Source: Chlorella sorokiniana
Lineage: Eukaryota > Chlorophyta > Trebouxiophyceae > Chlorellales > Chlorellaceae
Assembly (NCBI GenBank): GCA_025917655.1
Contig: CP084613.1
Span: 1,488,001 to 1,552,000, forward strand
Reading direction: 5' to 3'
Length of the DNA stretch: 64,000 nt
Below, one piece after another: positions 1 to 12,071 of the stretch. The stretch's first letter is position 1. Each line of letters begins with the position of its first letter. The translations under genes were made by a program, and so were the position numbers. The notes below the pieces were generated by a model, which worked only from the letters and a program-made list of their open reading frames with translations, was not told the origin of the DNA and did no database searches.

Positions 1-3000
1 CTGTGCCAGCGCGTCGGCCACCGCCGCCGCCGGCAGCAGGTCTGCGGGCACGCGGCACAGCATGGCCAGCACGCTGCGCCGCCCCTCCTCCGAGGCGCTG
101 CACAGCGCCAGCTGCAGCGCTGCTGCCAGGAAGCTGGCGGGCTGCAGCGTCAGCAGCCCCTCCAGCAGGGCCAGCCCCGCCCCCTCCGCCCCCGCCTGCA
201 CCAGGCACGCGTGCGCCAGCGCCAGCACCTGCTGCATGCTCACGCCGCCCGCCCGCCCCGCCGCCTCGCCCTCGTCGCCCGCCCGGCCTGCCGCCTCGCC
301 CTCGCCGCCCTCCCCCACCCCTCGCAGGCCAGCACCGCAAAGCGCGTGGCGTCAAAGGGCGACAGCAGGGCGGTGGTGGCGGCCGCAGGGAGGTCGGCGG
401 CGGCACAGCCATCCACCACCATCTGCAGGGCGGCGGGCGCGGGCGGTGGGTGGAGGGTTAGGCTTGCACGCCTGCTGCTGGATGCACGAACGGCCGGCTG
501 CACACCACTGGTGGCGGCAACGGGCTGCGCACCTGCACCCCTCCCGGCGGGCACACCCCCTGCCCCACAGGCTGCCAGCCCCCGCAGCTCCCCACCCACC
601 CGCAGCGCGTCGTAGAAGCGGGTCAGGCGCCCCGCATTCAGCGCATCCTCCGGCTGCAGCAGGCTCTGCGCCAGGCCCAGGCCCTCAGCGGGCGCAGCAG
701 GGGGCGGCCGCCGGCTTGGGGCGCCAGGCCGGCACAGATCATGGGAACGAGGCGGGCCTGCGTGCGTGTGAGTGATGGGGGAGCGGGAGGCAGGGGTCAC
801 AGGCAGGGGGGCCAGCTGCTAGGGCACCTCACGACACCAGCCTCTGGCGTCGCCCCACCTGGTCCCTCTCCCCCACGCTCGCCAGCTGCTCCGCCCCCTG
901 ACGGCGCAGCCCCTGCTGCAGAAGAGTGGCCAGCAGCGGGGCGGCCGCCGGCGGGGTGCTGCCGTTGAGCAGCGCTTCCGCGATGCGCAGCAACAGCTGC
1001 TGCCAAGCTGCGCCCGCCTCCGGGGGCAGCTGTGCCTCCAGCAGCAGGTACCGCAGCTGGTACAGCTTTTCAGCAGCAGCCACCAGCGCATCGTCTGCGC
1101 GCAGCGGGGAACGCAGGGGGAAGTGCGGGGTAGTTGAGGGGTAGTTGAGGCGGCCCAGCGGCAGTGGCTGTGCTGTCAGCACAAACGCTTCCCACCCGTG
1201 ACCAGCGCTTGAATGCCCAGGCAAGCACCACATGTCGCCTGAGCCACTCAGCTACTTCTCCCTCCCCCCCACGAGCACCCACCGCGCAGGAAGTGCAGCG
1301 CCTGCGTGCGCGCCCACCCCCGCTCCTGCACAAACTCGGGCTCGTAGCTCAGGCTGGGCTGGGCGGGCAGCCGCTCGCCGTCGCCGTACTGGTCGGCCGC
1401 CGCCTGCAGCGCCGCCAGGTCGAGGGGGCGGTAGCGCTGGCACACCAGCTGGCGCGTGCGCAGGTCGGAGGCAGCCTGCGCCTCGTCGTACGCCTGGCCC
1501 GCGGCCCACAGCGCTGCCTGGGCCTGGGGGCAGGCGAGGAGGGGGCAGAGGGGCAGGAACACTTGGCGGGCAGGGGTGCGGGCGGAGCTGGGCTGCAGGC
1601 CGCAGCATGCACAGCAGGCAGGGCACCACCTCTACCCTCCCCTGGCGCGTGGCTCCAACCCCTCGCACACACGCCACCAGCCCACCTCAGCCAGCATCGG
1701 CGGCACGTCGCCCTCCCGCCCCGCCCCCCCTCCCCCCCCGCCGCCTTCTCGCCGCGGCGCCCCAGAAGCGCAGCATGTCGGCGCCGTCTGACAGCTCCTC
1801 CAGCAGCGCGGCCTGGCGCCCACGCAGGCCCTCCACCGCAGCAGCCTGATCAGCCGGGAGGAAAGCGATGCCGCCGTCCACGCCACCTGCTGCGGCTGCT
1901 TCAGCCCCCTCCGGCTGCACAGCCGCCGGCGCTGCCTGGGCGGTCAGCACGGCAACAACCTCGCGGGGCGCCCCCATGCGCTGCCAGCAGGGCAGACGGG
2001 TCGTCGCCGCCAGCGGCGCCAGGCGGCCGCCGCCTGCAGGCCCAGCAGGCCCAGCAGGTCCAGCGTGCGGCGCAGGCTGCGCGTCGGCAGCGCTGCCACG
2101 GAGGCTTGGGCGCTTAGCAGGGCATGCAGCACGGCCGCCAGCTGGTCCAGGGAGGGAGGGGAGGGGCCAGCGGGTGCAGCAACCTGCAGAGCGGCAGGAG
2201 CGCAGGCGTGCACGGCTCGCTGGAGCGACTGCGCGCTGCCAGGAAGACAAGGCTGATGGCAGGAGGGCAGGTGCCTTGCCGGTGCTGCGCTGAAGCGGCC
2301 CTCGCCCCCTCCCCCTTCCCCACCTGCCCACCACCGCCAGCAGGTGCGCCTCAGCCAGCAGCACCTCCAGGGCGGCCGAGGCGGCGCTGCTGGCCACCGC
2401 GGCGCGCCACTGCTCCAGGGACCCCGCCAGGTCGTGCTGCTCCGCGTCGGGCTGGAACACAGCCTCCTGCGGGCGGCGGGGCGGGAGATGCAAGCGCAAG
2501 CTGGCGGTGAATCGAGAGGCGAGCGGACGCCCACACGGCGGCATGACGCTGCTCAGCCGCGGGTCGCTTCGTGGCCTGCTCTGTTGCTCGGTTGTGCCAG
2601 CCGTGCAGCACACATATGGCGTGGTGTGGGCGGCCCAACTGGCCCACCTGCACCATGACGGCCTTGTGGCGCAGCACGCCGCCCCGCAGCTGCACCTCCC
2701 GCTCTTGCAGCCGCCAGCAGCGGTCTGCTGCCTGGTAGACGTCGCGCTCCAGCGCATCCAGCAGGCCGTCAACTGCAGGGGCATTGCAGGCGGGATAAGA
2801 GCAACGGAGGGCGACAAATTCAGCACTGGAGGTGCGGGCGCCGGGCGCCACCTGTCGCTGCAGCACCAGTCTGCCCGACGAACCAAGGCGATCCAGAAAA
2901 GCCTAAGAGCAGCCCTTTCAACTCACCGCCATCGACGTAGACTCGGCAAGCCTGTACAAGAGCTTCGCCGCAATCCGCCACAACTTGCTGCAGGTCTGGC

Positions 3001-3014
3001 CCTGAGTGGGCCAT
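1..3014 (-). CDS. Helical protein of unknown family (3' end outside window)
   Basis: Multi-exon coding region read leftwards; the C-terminus lies beyond base 1. The chosen start is the ATG at 3014 (MAHSGPDLQQ); upstream frames have only non-ATG starts or early stops. A clean second exon spans 2648-2772 with AG/GT borders (VDGLLDALERDVYQAADRC...). Further in-frame blocks lie near 2350-2460 (EAVFQPDAEQHDLAG), 1980-2190, 1750-1960, 1260-1520 (LWAAGQAYDEAQAASD) and 820-1090 (EKLYQLRYLLLEAQLPPEAG). The whole protein is Ala/Leu/Gln-rich amphipathic helix with no signal peptide, membrane segment or catalytic motif that I can see. This fits an alpha-solenoid scaffold such as a nucleoporin or tethering-complex subunit, but I cannot assign a family. 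I am confident it is a gene and not confident of its role. Several frame changes between blocks sit at C/G runs. Confidence 0.55.
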
Positions 3015-3528
3015 CGCCCGGTCCGATATCCTTTGACCGATTATTAGAGCCCGTTGAAAAAGGGTGAGGCGAGAAACACCGACGAAAGTTGTCGAGTCCC
3101 CTCGCGCGTCGACTTGGGAAGACTGGGTTGCTTTCAGAATCTTTGATAACCGCTTAGTTTTGATGGGGTTGTAGCGAGGATGAGCCAACCCGTCCAACTG
3201 CCATGTGGCGGCAATTCATGACGCAGCGGCAGGCAGAGGCGAGTTGAAGCAGGGAAGACATGAAAAACAAATAACATTGTCCTGCAACTGCCTTTCAGAC
3301 CACTAATTCGGCAAAAGAACAGGGTGGACCAAGACTCATGTTACTTATATACATTCATGGTCAACGCAGGGCTGTGGTCACCCTGTTCAAGTCAGCATTC
3401 TTGGCTTCATATCCAGTAGTCGGCCGACCTTGTACACCCTCATCACTTGACGCCTTCCCCTGCGTCCGCAGCGCAAGCATCAGGACTTGCTGCTCTCCTC
3501 CGCAGCAGTGCAGAGAGTTCACAGCCAG
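3015..3528. other. Intergenic: leader of the leftmost gene and tail of the small coiled-coil gene
   Basis: This 514-base stretch is less GC-rich than the genes around it and has no ORF with recognisable protein features. It should hold the 5' leader and promoter of the leftward gene starting at 3014 and the 3' UTR of the leftward gene ending at 3529. I see no repeat or RNA gene. Confidence 0.5.
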
Positions 3529-4320
3529 CTAACCTGCCATGCGGGCCACGTCGTCCTCCTCAGCCGGGTTGTTAGGGTCGTAGTCGGGGTCGGCGCGGTC
3601 CTGCCAGGCAACAGGTGGCAGCAAGCAGTCGGGAACTGCTGCGCGGGCCTCTACTATGACAAGGCTGCACCGCCACCCTGGAACCTCCCTCCCACCCACC
3701 CTGGATGCCATGATTGCATCCGCCTGGCGGTCGCCCTCCGCCAGCTGCTCCCGCACGGCGCCGCCCTCTGCCTGCAGGGGACCAGGCAAAGCTGCAGTCA
3801 ATTCGGTCGCAACCGCACAGTGCGCCCCCAGGCTCGCGGCAGCGCACCTCCCGCTCCAGCTTCCAGGTGGCCCCGGCCAGCTCCCCTCGTAGTTCTGGGG
3901 CTGCCCCGGCACCGGCCCAATGCCAGGGCCCACCTGCAGACGCACGGCAGCACCCACACAGGTTTGGGAGGCGGCAGGCATGCACGTAGCGGCACAGACT
4001 CTCGGGGCTCGCGCACCTGGTCTTGGTGGCGCGTCTCGGCGGCTTTGCGGCTGGAGGCGCGGCGATCCTGCTCCGGGCGCTCGGCTGCAGGCAGGCGGTG
4101 GTGCAAGTGAACAGCATGGACACCAAACACATGCCTTCAGGCCCGATGCTGGAGCCGCTTCACAACTACTGGAGCAAGCAACCGCTCACCAGATGCCTTG
4201 CCACCGGCGTAACCGCCAGGCAGCTTGCTCTGGTCTTTTGGGAAGTCTGCAGTGCAGGGCCAATGAACAGGTAAAGGGTGGCTCATGGAGTTGCAGAGCT
4301 CAGGTGGGCTCGGGACGCTG
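3529..4320 (-). CDS. Small acidic coiled-coil protein, unassigned
   Basis: Five short exons with good AG/GT borders can be followed leftwards: FPKDQSKLPGGYAGGKAS (near 4200-4260), AERPEQDRRASSRKAAETR (near 4015-4080), VGPGIGPVPGQPQNYEG...TWKLERE (near 3855-3930), AEGGAVREQLAEGDRQADAI (near 3715-3775) and the acidic tail DRADPDYDPNNPAEEDD ending MAG-stop at 3529. The result is about 120 charged, helical residues with a conserved-looking acidic C-terminus. The GELAG exon needs one more G in the run after TACGAG to stay in frame. The first exon and start codon were not found; they lie above about 4260, so the right-hand limit is approximate. It could be a small nuclear or mitochondrial assembly factor, but I do not recognise it. 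Confidence 0.45.
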
Positions 4321-4532
4321 GACACCCTGCACCTCACAGCTCCCCTGCCCACCAGACATGGTGTTGCCTGTGAGAGGGAGCCTGGGAGGGGAGGGTCCAA
4401 GATTGGGGACAAATGACAACACACGTTCTGCCTCCAAGGTTCAGCCCCGTCTCATGAGCAGCTAGCTGATCGCCTTGTCATCAAGCTTCCAGCTGATCCG
4501 TTCCCTGCCTCAAGGGAACTGTGTACTGTTGT

Positions 4533-4537
4533 TTACA
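4533..4537 (-). terminator. Candidate TGTAA polyadenylation signal of the ubiquitin-RUB1 gene
   Basis: TGTAA on the minus strand, 80 bases past the stop codon. Chlorophyte algae commonly use TGTAA as the poly(A) signal. The placement fits, but a five-base word is weak evidence alone. Confidence 0.35.
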
Positions 4538-4616
4538 CAGAAGGCGTCACATTCAGGCCCAGCAATGCAGGAAACCGCAAAGAAAGAAATCAATCATGGG
4601 CCCCCTGGAGCCAGTT

Positions 4617-6003
<1,387 letters not shown>

Positions 6004-6435
6004 CGCTAAAGTCTTGAGCTCAGGATTTGCAACAAAGGCTGGCTCTCTCTGTTGACTGTTGTTGCGCGCTTGATCACTCCTTATCGTGACCAGAACAGAA
6101 TGAGTGGCTAATACTAGATCGCAGAACCTGTTGCTGGGAGGTTCCACGATCAGCGGCTCGCGCACCCTCGCTTGGCAGCAACAGAGACCTCAAAGTGACT
6201 ACGCAGTGCGATGAATGACAAAGATGGGCAGAGCTTGTCCCGAAAGGGCGCTCCTTGGGGACCATAGTACGCAACATGTACTGCCACCAGCCCGCTGCAA
6301 GGACTGCTCGCATTCCCAACACCCTGCAGTTATTATTTGCAGTCTCGCTTCGGCTCCAGGCCTACTCTTTTAGGTGAAATTTGCTTCTGAGGCACCTGTT
6401 CAACCGTTCTCGCTGCCCGCCTCCGCTGCCCAGCC
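6004..6435. promoter_or_regulatory. Shared divergent promoter region, ubiquitin-RUB1 / CKS1
   Basis: The 432 bases between the two divergent start codons (ATG at 6003 leftwards, ATG at 6436 rightwards) must hold both leaders and both promoters unless there are distal 5' exons. The stretch is noticeably richer in A/T than its neighbours. I see no convincing TATA box and no repeat. Confidence 0.5.
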
Positions 6436-7415
6436 ATGTCGACAAGCCAAATTCAATACTCGTGAGTGTGCCGCTTCAGTACTCAGCCTGCTCACAAGTC
6501 TTGTCTCGTCAGTTGCTATTCGATCAGCTTGAACTGCTGTGCCTTCTAGCAGCTTTGCTTGGTGCCCATTTTTCGGATCCAGAGCGACAGCAGACACGCA
6601 GTATCACAACAGATTAATGTCGCGAGAGTGCTGGAAGAGAGAGTTCGGTGCCCTTGCAGCGGCGGCACAGCATTGTTGTCAGCTGACGACTTGAATGAGC
6701 AGCTGGCCCGGCGCCTCACCTCGTCATGCTCCCCTGCCCCTACTCGCAGGGAACGCTACTACGATGACGTGTACGAGTATCGTCACGTAGTGCTGCCACA
6801 GGATATTGCCAAGCGCCTGCCAAAAGACAAGCTGCTGAGCGAGGCAGAGTGGCGCGCGCTGGGCGTGCAGCAGTCGCGCGGCTGGGGTGAGCAAAACCCA
6901 CCTGTTGTTTGGGTCGTGAAGGCAGCCTGCAGGGCCACAGAGATTGGCAAGCAGCGCTGCATGCTGCAGGCATGGCCGTTTCCCATGGGCAGGGCTTCAG
7001 CGTACCCAATGTCCTCAGCTGTCGTGGGGAGCACGCGCTCACGCCTGCCTGCTTCATAGCCTCTGGCCACAGCAACGCTTGGCAAGGGCCTGCAGGCGCT
7101 TGATTCAAGCCAGCACCCTGCCTCACCTGCTGACATTTTGCCCCGCGCTGCCCTGACCATTATTTGCAGTGCACTATGCCAGGCATCGCCCAGAACCGCA
7201 GTGAGTTGCTATGCTTCAACTCTTTGCTGTGCTGTTATGCTGTTCAGAGACACCTGTGAGCGCAGCGCGCCTTGTTGCTGACTGCAGTGGGCAATCTTTT
7301 CTTCTTCATGCATACCTGAGCCCTGCTATCTGTTTCTTGCAGTATCATGCTCTTCCGTCGACCCAAGGGCTATGGCACAGCACAGCAGGTGCAGGCAGTG
7401 CCAATGCAGCAGTGA
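6436..7415 (+). CDS. CKS1: Cyclin-dependent kinase regulatory subunit (CKS1/suc1 family)
   Basis: A small adaptor that binds cyclin-dependent kinases and helps multisite phosphorylation in the cell cycle. Four exons with matching phases were traced: 6436-6461 (MSTSQIQYS), 6750-6886 ([20 protein letters not shown]... to GVQQSRGW), 7170-7200 ([10 protein letters not shown]) and 7343-7415 ([10 protein letters not shown], then a short Gln-rich tail ending at TGA). The product is about 88 residues, the usual CKS length. The family signatures are all there: [26 protein letters not shown], HYxxHxPEPHI and LFRRP. The anion-binding pocket and the hinge region before the last strand look intact. No frame problem was found. 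The neighbour upstream is the divergent ubiquitin-RUB1 gene; CKS1 converges on the COP1 gene. Confidence 0.96.
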
Positions 7416-7732
7416 CATTGGTGGGTGCTGGCGTGATCATCGCGCACCGCAGCCTCATGACTTGTAAGCAGAATTTCTGCGACTGTACGATGACAGCCCC
7501 ATGATAGACTACATGCTTGAGTCACAGCCGGCTGCATTTTCATAAGAGGGTGTATCTGAGGGCATCTTCAAAGCTAGCAATGTAAGGGACAGTGTCAAAA
7601 CCAGGGAGGGCCAGGTGGGGAGCAAGCAATGGTCAACGACTGCTATTGCAGGCACCAGCAATAGAAAAACAGAAAAGCATTGCATACAAAAATCGGCAGA
7701 AGTTGTACGTACAAAACTGAAACAGCCTGCCA
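7416..7732. other. Convergent 3' region of CKS1 and COP1
   Basis: Both 3' UTRs must fit in these 317 bases. A TGTAA word at 7581-7585 on the plus strand, 166 bases past the CKS1 stop, is a candidate poly(A) signal for CKS1. No coding sequence is recognisable. Confidence 0.45.
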
Positions 7733-10700
7733 TCAGACCTGGCTGCCGGTGAGCGAAAAGACCTTGACGGTCCCCAGGCTGTTGGCGGCAAGCAGGGTCT
7801 GCGCTCCTGGGCGCCAGCACACCGCTGAGATGAAGGCCTTGTCATGCTGCGCGCAGGAGTGGGGGCCAGCAGCAGGGGCATCACGCGACGGCTCGCTTAC
7901 TCCAGCATGGCTGCGCTGGCATGTCCCCTGGCAGCCCCACCCGCCGTGCTTACGTGGGTGTCTCCATCGCCCAGGTCTGCGGCGGTGGTGAAGGCCTGCT
8001 GCGCCACAGGCTTGGACAGCGCGGTAGTAGACGTAGAGGTCGCTGGTCTCGCTGCCGCAGGCCAGGAAGTCGCCGTCCACTGCAGGGGGCGCAGATCAGC
8101 GCAAAGCATACAGGCCAAGGACTGCCACAGCTAGGCACGCGGGCTGCGCAACCTGCACAAGCGCCGCCCCGCATACCAGTTTCCACCCCAGAAATGCAGC
8201 AGGGGCCTGGAAACCAACCCCAGACCCGGCAGCACGGCCCTCACCTGCCAGCCCCACAAAGTTCTTCTCATTGGCGTGGCCCTCAAACACGCGCAGCGCC
8301 TCGGCAGGGGCTAGCCCTTCGCCGCCCTCGCCACGGCCCAGCCCCCAAAGGCGCAGCGTGGAGTCGGTGGAGGCGGAGACGAGCTCGTCGGCCCCACAGA
8401 AGCGCACGTACGACACAGCCTTCCTGTGTGGCCAAAGGACGGGGGGGGTTCAAGGGGGCAATCCTGCCAGCAGGCAGGCAGGCAGTTGAGCAACGAGGCG
8501 ACAGGTTCCCATTGTGCAGCACGGTGTGCAAGCCGCCCCGCCCTCGGCATGCGCCCGCCGCGCCGCGTGCCTGTGCCCGCGGAAGGTGGCCAGCGGCGCC
8601 GCGGGCCTGCGCAGGTCGTGCAGGTAGACGCCGTGGTCGGCGGAGCCCAGGGCCAGCTGGTGGGGGAGCCGGGCCGCCAGCGCACGGTGCACACGTTGGC
8701 CTTGGTGTCGATCTGGGCGGAGGACGCGGGGGTGAGGGGCAGACGGTCAGGCACCCTGCTGGTGTGAGCTGGCGTGAGGCCGCGCAGGGCAGAAGGCGCG
8801 CCGCGGCTTCCCCCCCCGCCCCCTGCACACACCTGTGCCACCGAGGAGGGCGACTTGGTGGACCAGACCTTGACGGCGCAGTCGTCTGAGCCGGAGGCCA
8901 GCAGGGAGGGGTCGGCCTCGCAGAAGTCCACCGACCAGATGCGCTTGGCGTGCGCCTCGTACTCCAGCAGCTGGCTGCCCGCCGCCACGTCCCACACGCT
9001 CACCACGCCTGCGCGCACACACAAAGGCGGGGAGGGGGAGGGAAGGTTGCGTTAGAGGGATGCGCAGCGAGGCCCGGCTGCTCGGCAGCCACTCCAGCAA
9101 GGCAGAAGGCTTGCAGCCAGCTGCGCCTGTGTGCACACGCGCGCCAGCCCACCCCTGCCCCCACCCCACCCCCACCCCCACCCCCTCCCGCCAGGGGCCG
9201 CACCCTCGTAGTCTGAGCTGGCCAGGTGCGCCTGCACATACTTGTTCCAGGACAGGCAGGTCAGCTTGGAGCGGCTGACCAGCTCCACCACGGGGTGTGC
9301 AGGCCGGGGAGGGGCCCAGCGGCACCACGCTCGCAAACTCAAAGATGCTGCGAGCAGGGTGGAGGGGCAAGGGCAAGGCTCTCACCAACGCGCAGCTGGG
9401 AACAACAAGCAGCTCCACTCTGCAAGAGCAGCATGCCAGCGTGCAGCGATGCCACCAGCGACAGGCCGCCACGCGGCAGTGAGCGGCCGCAGCTGCAGCA
9501 GCGCTGCGGCCCGCCTGATGCGCTTGGACACGCCGGCGGTGGCAAACAGCGTGCCCTCCTTGTCAAACTCCAGGGCCGACACGATGGAGGTGGACTGGCG
9601 CAGGGCCGGCCGCGCTATCTCTGCCACCAGCTGGGCACAGGGCGGGGGGAGGGGGCGTCGATGAGGGTTGATTGCCTGCAAGCCCATCGCCCTGCTCCCC
9701 GCACACAGGCACAGCCCCCTCCCGCACCGCTGCCCCTCCCCACACCTTGAGCTTGTTGCAGCGGGTGATGACTGACAGCAGGCGGCTGAACTCCTGCAGG
9801 CCCTCGTCAACGATGGCGCCCTCGGTCCCCCCGCTCCTGCCCCCAGAGTCATCAGCGCCCCCGCCGCCGCTGTCCGCGCCGTTGCCGCCAGGGCTGCGCA
9901 GCCGGCCAGCGCGCAGCTGCAGGTAGCACTGCTGCAGGTCCTCAAACTGGGAGGCTATGCGACGCTTCTTGTTGCGCAGCAGGCTCAGCACGTCGCGGTG
10001 GCCGTTGGAGCTGCCGCCGCCGCTGCTGGTGGTGGCGCCAGGGCTGAGCAGACTGGCATAGGCGGGGTGGGCGGCCAGGTGGTGCTGCGGTTGGCGGGGA
10101 TGCAGGTGCTGCTGCGCCGCACGGTGCGCCTGCGGCTGAGCAGCGCCTGGCGCCAGCGTGCCAAGCGCTGATGGATGACCTGGCGGCGGCGAGGGCTCTG
10201 GCGGCTGGACAGCCGCGCCGCCGCCGGCCCCAAGCGCCTGAGCCGCCAGGCTGGCAAAGGCGGCCCCTGCAAAGTCTGCGATGTGCTGCGCCTGCTGCTG
10301 CTGGACCAGCTGCTGATGCGCTGCTGCGTCGAGCGTCGGTGCACGACCCGCCCTCGCCTCGGTCCCTGCGGCTGAGCTGGCCTGCTGCACAACGCCGCCG
10401 TCTGACGATCCATCATCAGCGACCAGCTCCCCGCCTTGTGCTGCATTTGTGGGCGCATCTGTCATCGCTGCAGCTGACCGGCTTTCTGCCTGCGCCGCAG
10501 GCCCCGCACCCGGCGTGGAGGGGCGGGTGTGGTGGCTGGTGCTGGGCGCTGCTGCCACCCCCGTCGGGGTGGCTGCCCCCGCCGCCTCCACCCGCTGGAT
10601 GTCTCCCTCCAGGCACTGCAGCTCCTCCTGCAGCTGCTGCAGCCGCTTCACCTTGTCCTCCCTGCGTGCAGCAGGCCCAATGTGGGTGTGACATCCTGCT

Positions 10701-11391
10701 GCCGGCCCAGTGAAGGCGAGGGCTCTGCTGCAACCAGCACCCACGCCTGAAGCCACACACATCATGCACACAGGCACGGCTGCGGCCCCGCACCTGCTGC
10801 TGAGCAGGAAGTGCAGCAGGAGCTCCATGCCGGCCTCCCGCTGTTGCTGCTGCAGCACATGCTTGTGCTCCAGCAGCTGCCGCACCAGCGCGTCCACGTC
10901 GCCCTCCGCCAGGCCCGCCTTGTGGTCGGCGACGGCATGCTGCAGCACCTCCAACGAAGACAGGGGCGCGCCCAGCGCACGGCTGCGAGCCCGTCTCACA
11001 ATCTGCGGCCAGCAAGCGAGTGGGCACAGGCCGGAGCAGTGCGACAGCAAGCCAGCCGTGACACCCACAAAAGCTGGGCTTGCTGTGCTCTCTTGGTCCC
11101 CGCCCGCACCTTGCTAAGCAGAAAATTGGGGTAAATGAGCTCTGTAGTAAGGTAGTGGGAGCATGCGGGGCAATGCTTATTGTGCTGCAGGCTCTGCGTC
11201 AGGCAGCTGTAGCAGAACGTGTGGCCACAGGCGGTGACGAAGGGGTCGCTCAGCGTCTCCATGCAGATGGCGCAGCCTAGGTCCTCATTGCGTACAGCCT
11301 CACAGCCACGATCTCCGGCATTGAGAACAGCAAGCGGAGCCGGCAGAGATGCCGGCACCAGGTACTGGCCGTCGGCTTGATCGCTGGACAT
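7733..11391 (-). CDS. COP1: COP1-type E3 ubiquitin ligase (RING, coiled coil, WD40)
   Basis: COP1 is the RING ubiquitin ligase that targets light-signalling regulators for destruction. The first exon (ATG at 11391) gives a C3HC4 [19 protein letters not shown], then CGHTFCYSC, then CPACS, followed by the COP1-typical YPNFLLSK. Next come helical exons ([37 protein letters not shown]) for the coiled coil, a long Ala/Gln/His-rich linker (near 10000-10650), and [19 protein letters not shown]. The WD40 part includes [96 protein letters not shown] and the last blade [19 protein letters not shown], ending at 7733. Match to plant COP1 is close throughout. Frame breaks occur at a C/G run (8662-8666), near 9310-9325 and near 8030, each repaired by one or two extra C/G bases. 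The linker is longer than in plant COP1. Confidence 0.95.
9145..9188 (+). repeat. Intronic CACCCC-rich tract in the COP1 gene
   Basis: A short C-rich run of imperfect CCACCCC units inside a COP1 intron. On the coding strand it is G-rich with four or more runs of at least three G, so it could form a G-quadruplex in DNA or pre-mRNA. Confidence 0.6.
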
Positions 11392-12071
11392 GATATCCAG
11401 TTTTAAACGGGTTAATAGGGGTGTTATCGCCGAGCGTGGGCTTTTACGTCAGTGAGACCCACATCGGTCTGCCGCACTCGCAGATGTGCGCGTGTGGGCC
11501 TGAGAATCACCACAAAATTGATGTGCGAAAGTCAAGGTTCCCGTAAGGCGGGAGCAAGTGGTTGAATCAGTGCTTTCAGGCAGGGGGCCCTGCCTGCGTG
11601 GCGTGAGGTGGCGCCCTTGGGCCGCTAGCGGAACCAGGCAGGGGCCACAGAGGTGCCTGCCCTCACTTATGAGCAATGAGACTGCTAAATCACTTACACT
11701 GTGCATCCACGCGCTTGTAGCAGAAGATGGGCTGGCAGTAGCACAGCACGTCAGGCGCCACAGTGGCGGGAGTTGTAGACGACGAGGCACCGTGCCATTT
11801 GCACGAGGCAGCTCCCGTCGCTCTCCCTGGCTTTACAGTTCTACCGATTTTGTAGCATAGTTTTGTATTATCTTTCGGAAACAAACCGCCGTGCAGCAGG
11901 CAAGTCGGAGCGCCTCGCGCCAGGCTGCCTCCCGCAGGACACTTCACTGTTGCTGCATCAGGCATAAGACTTGCGTTTAGGGTGCTGCTGGGGCATGAAG
12001 CTGAACTATGCAATGAGCAGAGGCCGCCGCACCCCGGCCCCCTTTATGCAGGCAGTGGCTTTGGCAGAAAG
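11392..12071. promoter_or_regulatory. Divergent intergenic region, COP1 / sulfotransferase
   Basis: Largest gap in the window (680 bases) between two divergent start codons. It contains several short ORFs on both strands with no recognisable protein features. I read it as two promoters and leaders, perhaps with a non-coding 5' exon. No repeat or RNA gene seen. Confidence 0.45.

Noticed and set aside
1-3014. Naming the first gene as Nup133 or another specific nucleoporin
   Set aside because: The helical character fits, but no diagnostic motif could be aligned by eye and the C-terminus is outside the window.
11392-12071. Short ORFs in the COP1/sulfotransferase gap as a separate gene
   Set aside because: No splice-compatible set of exons and no protein-like composition; better explained as promoters and leaders.
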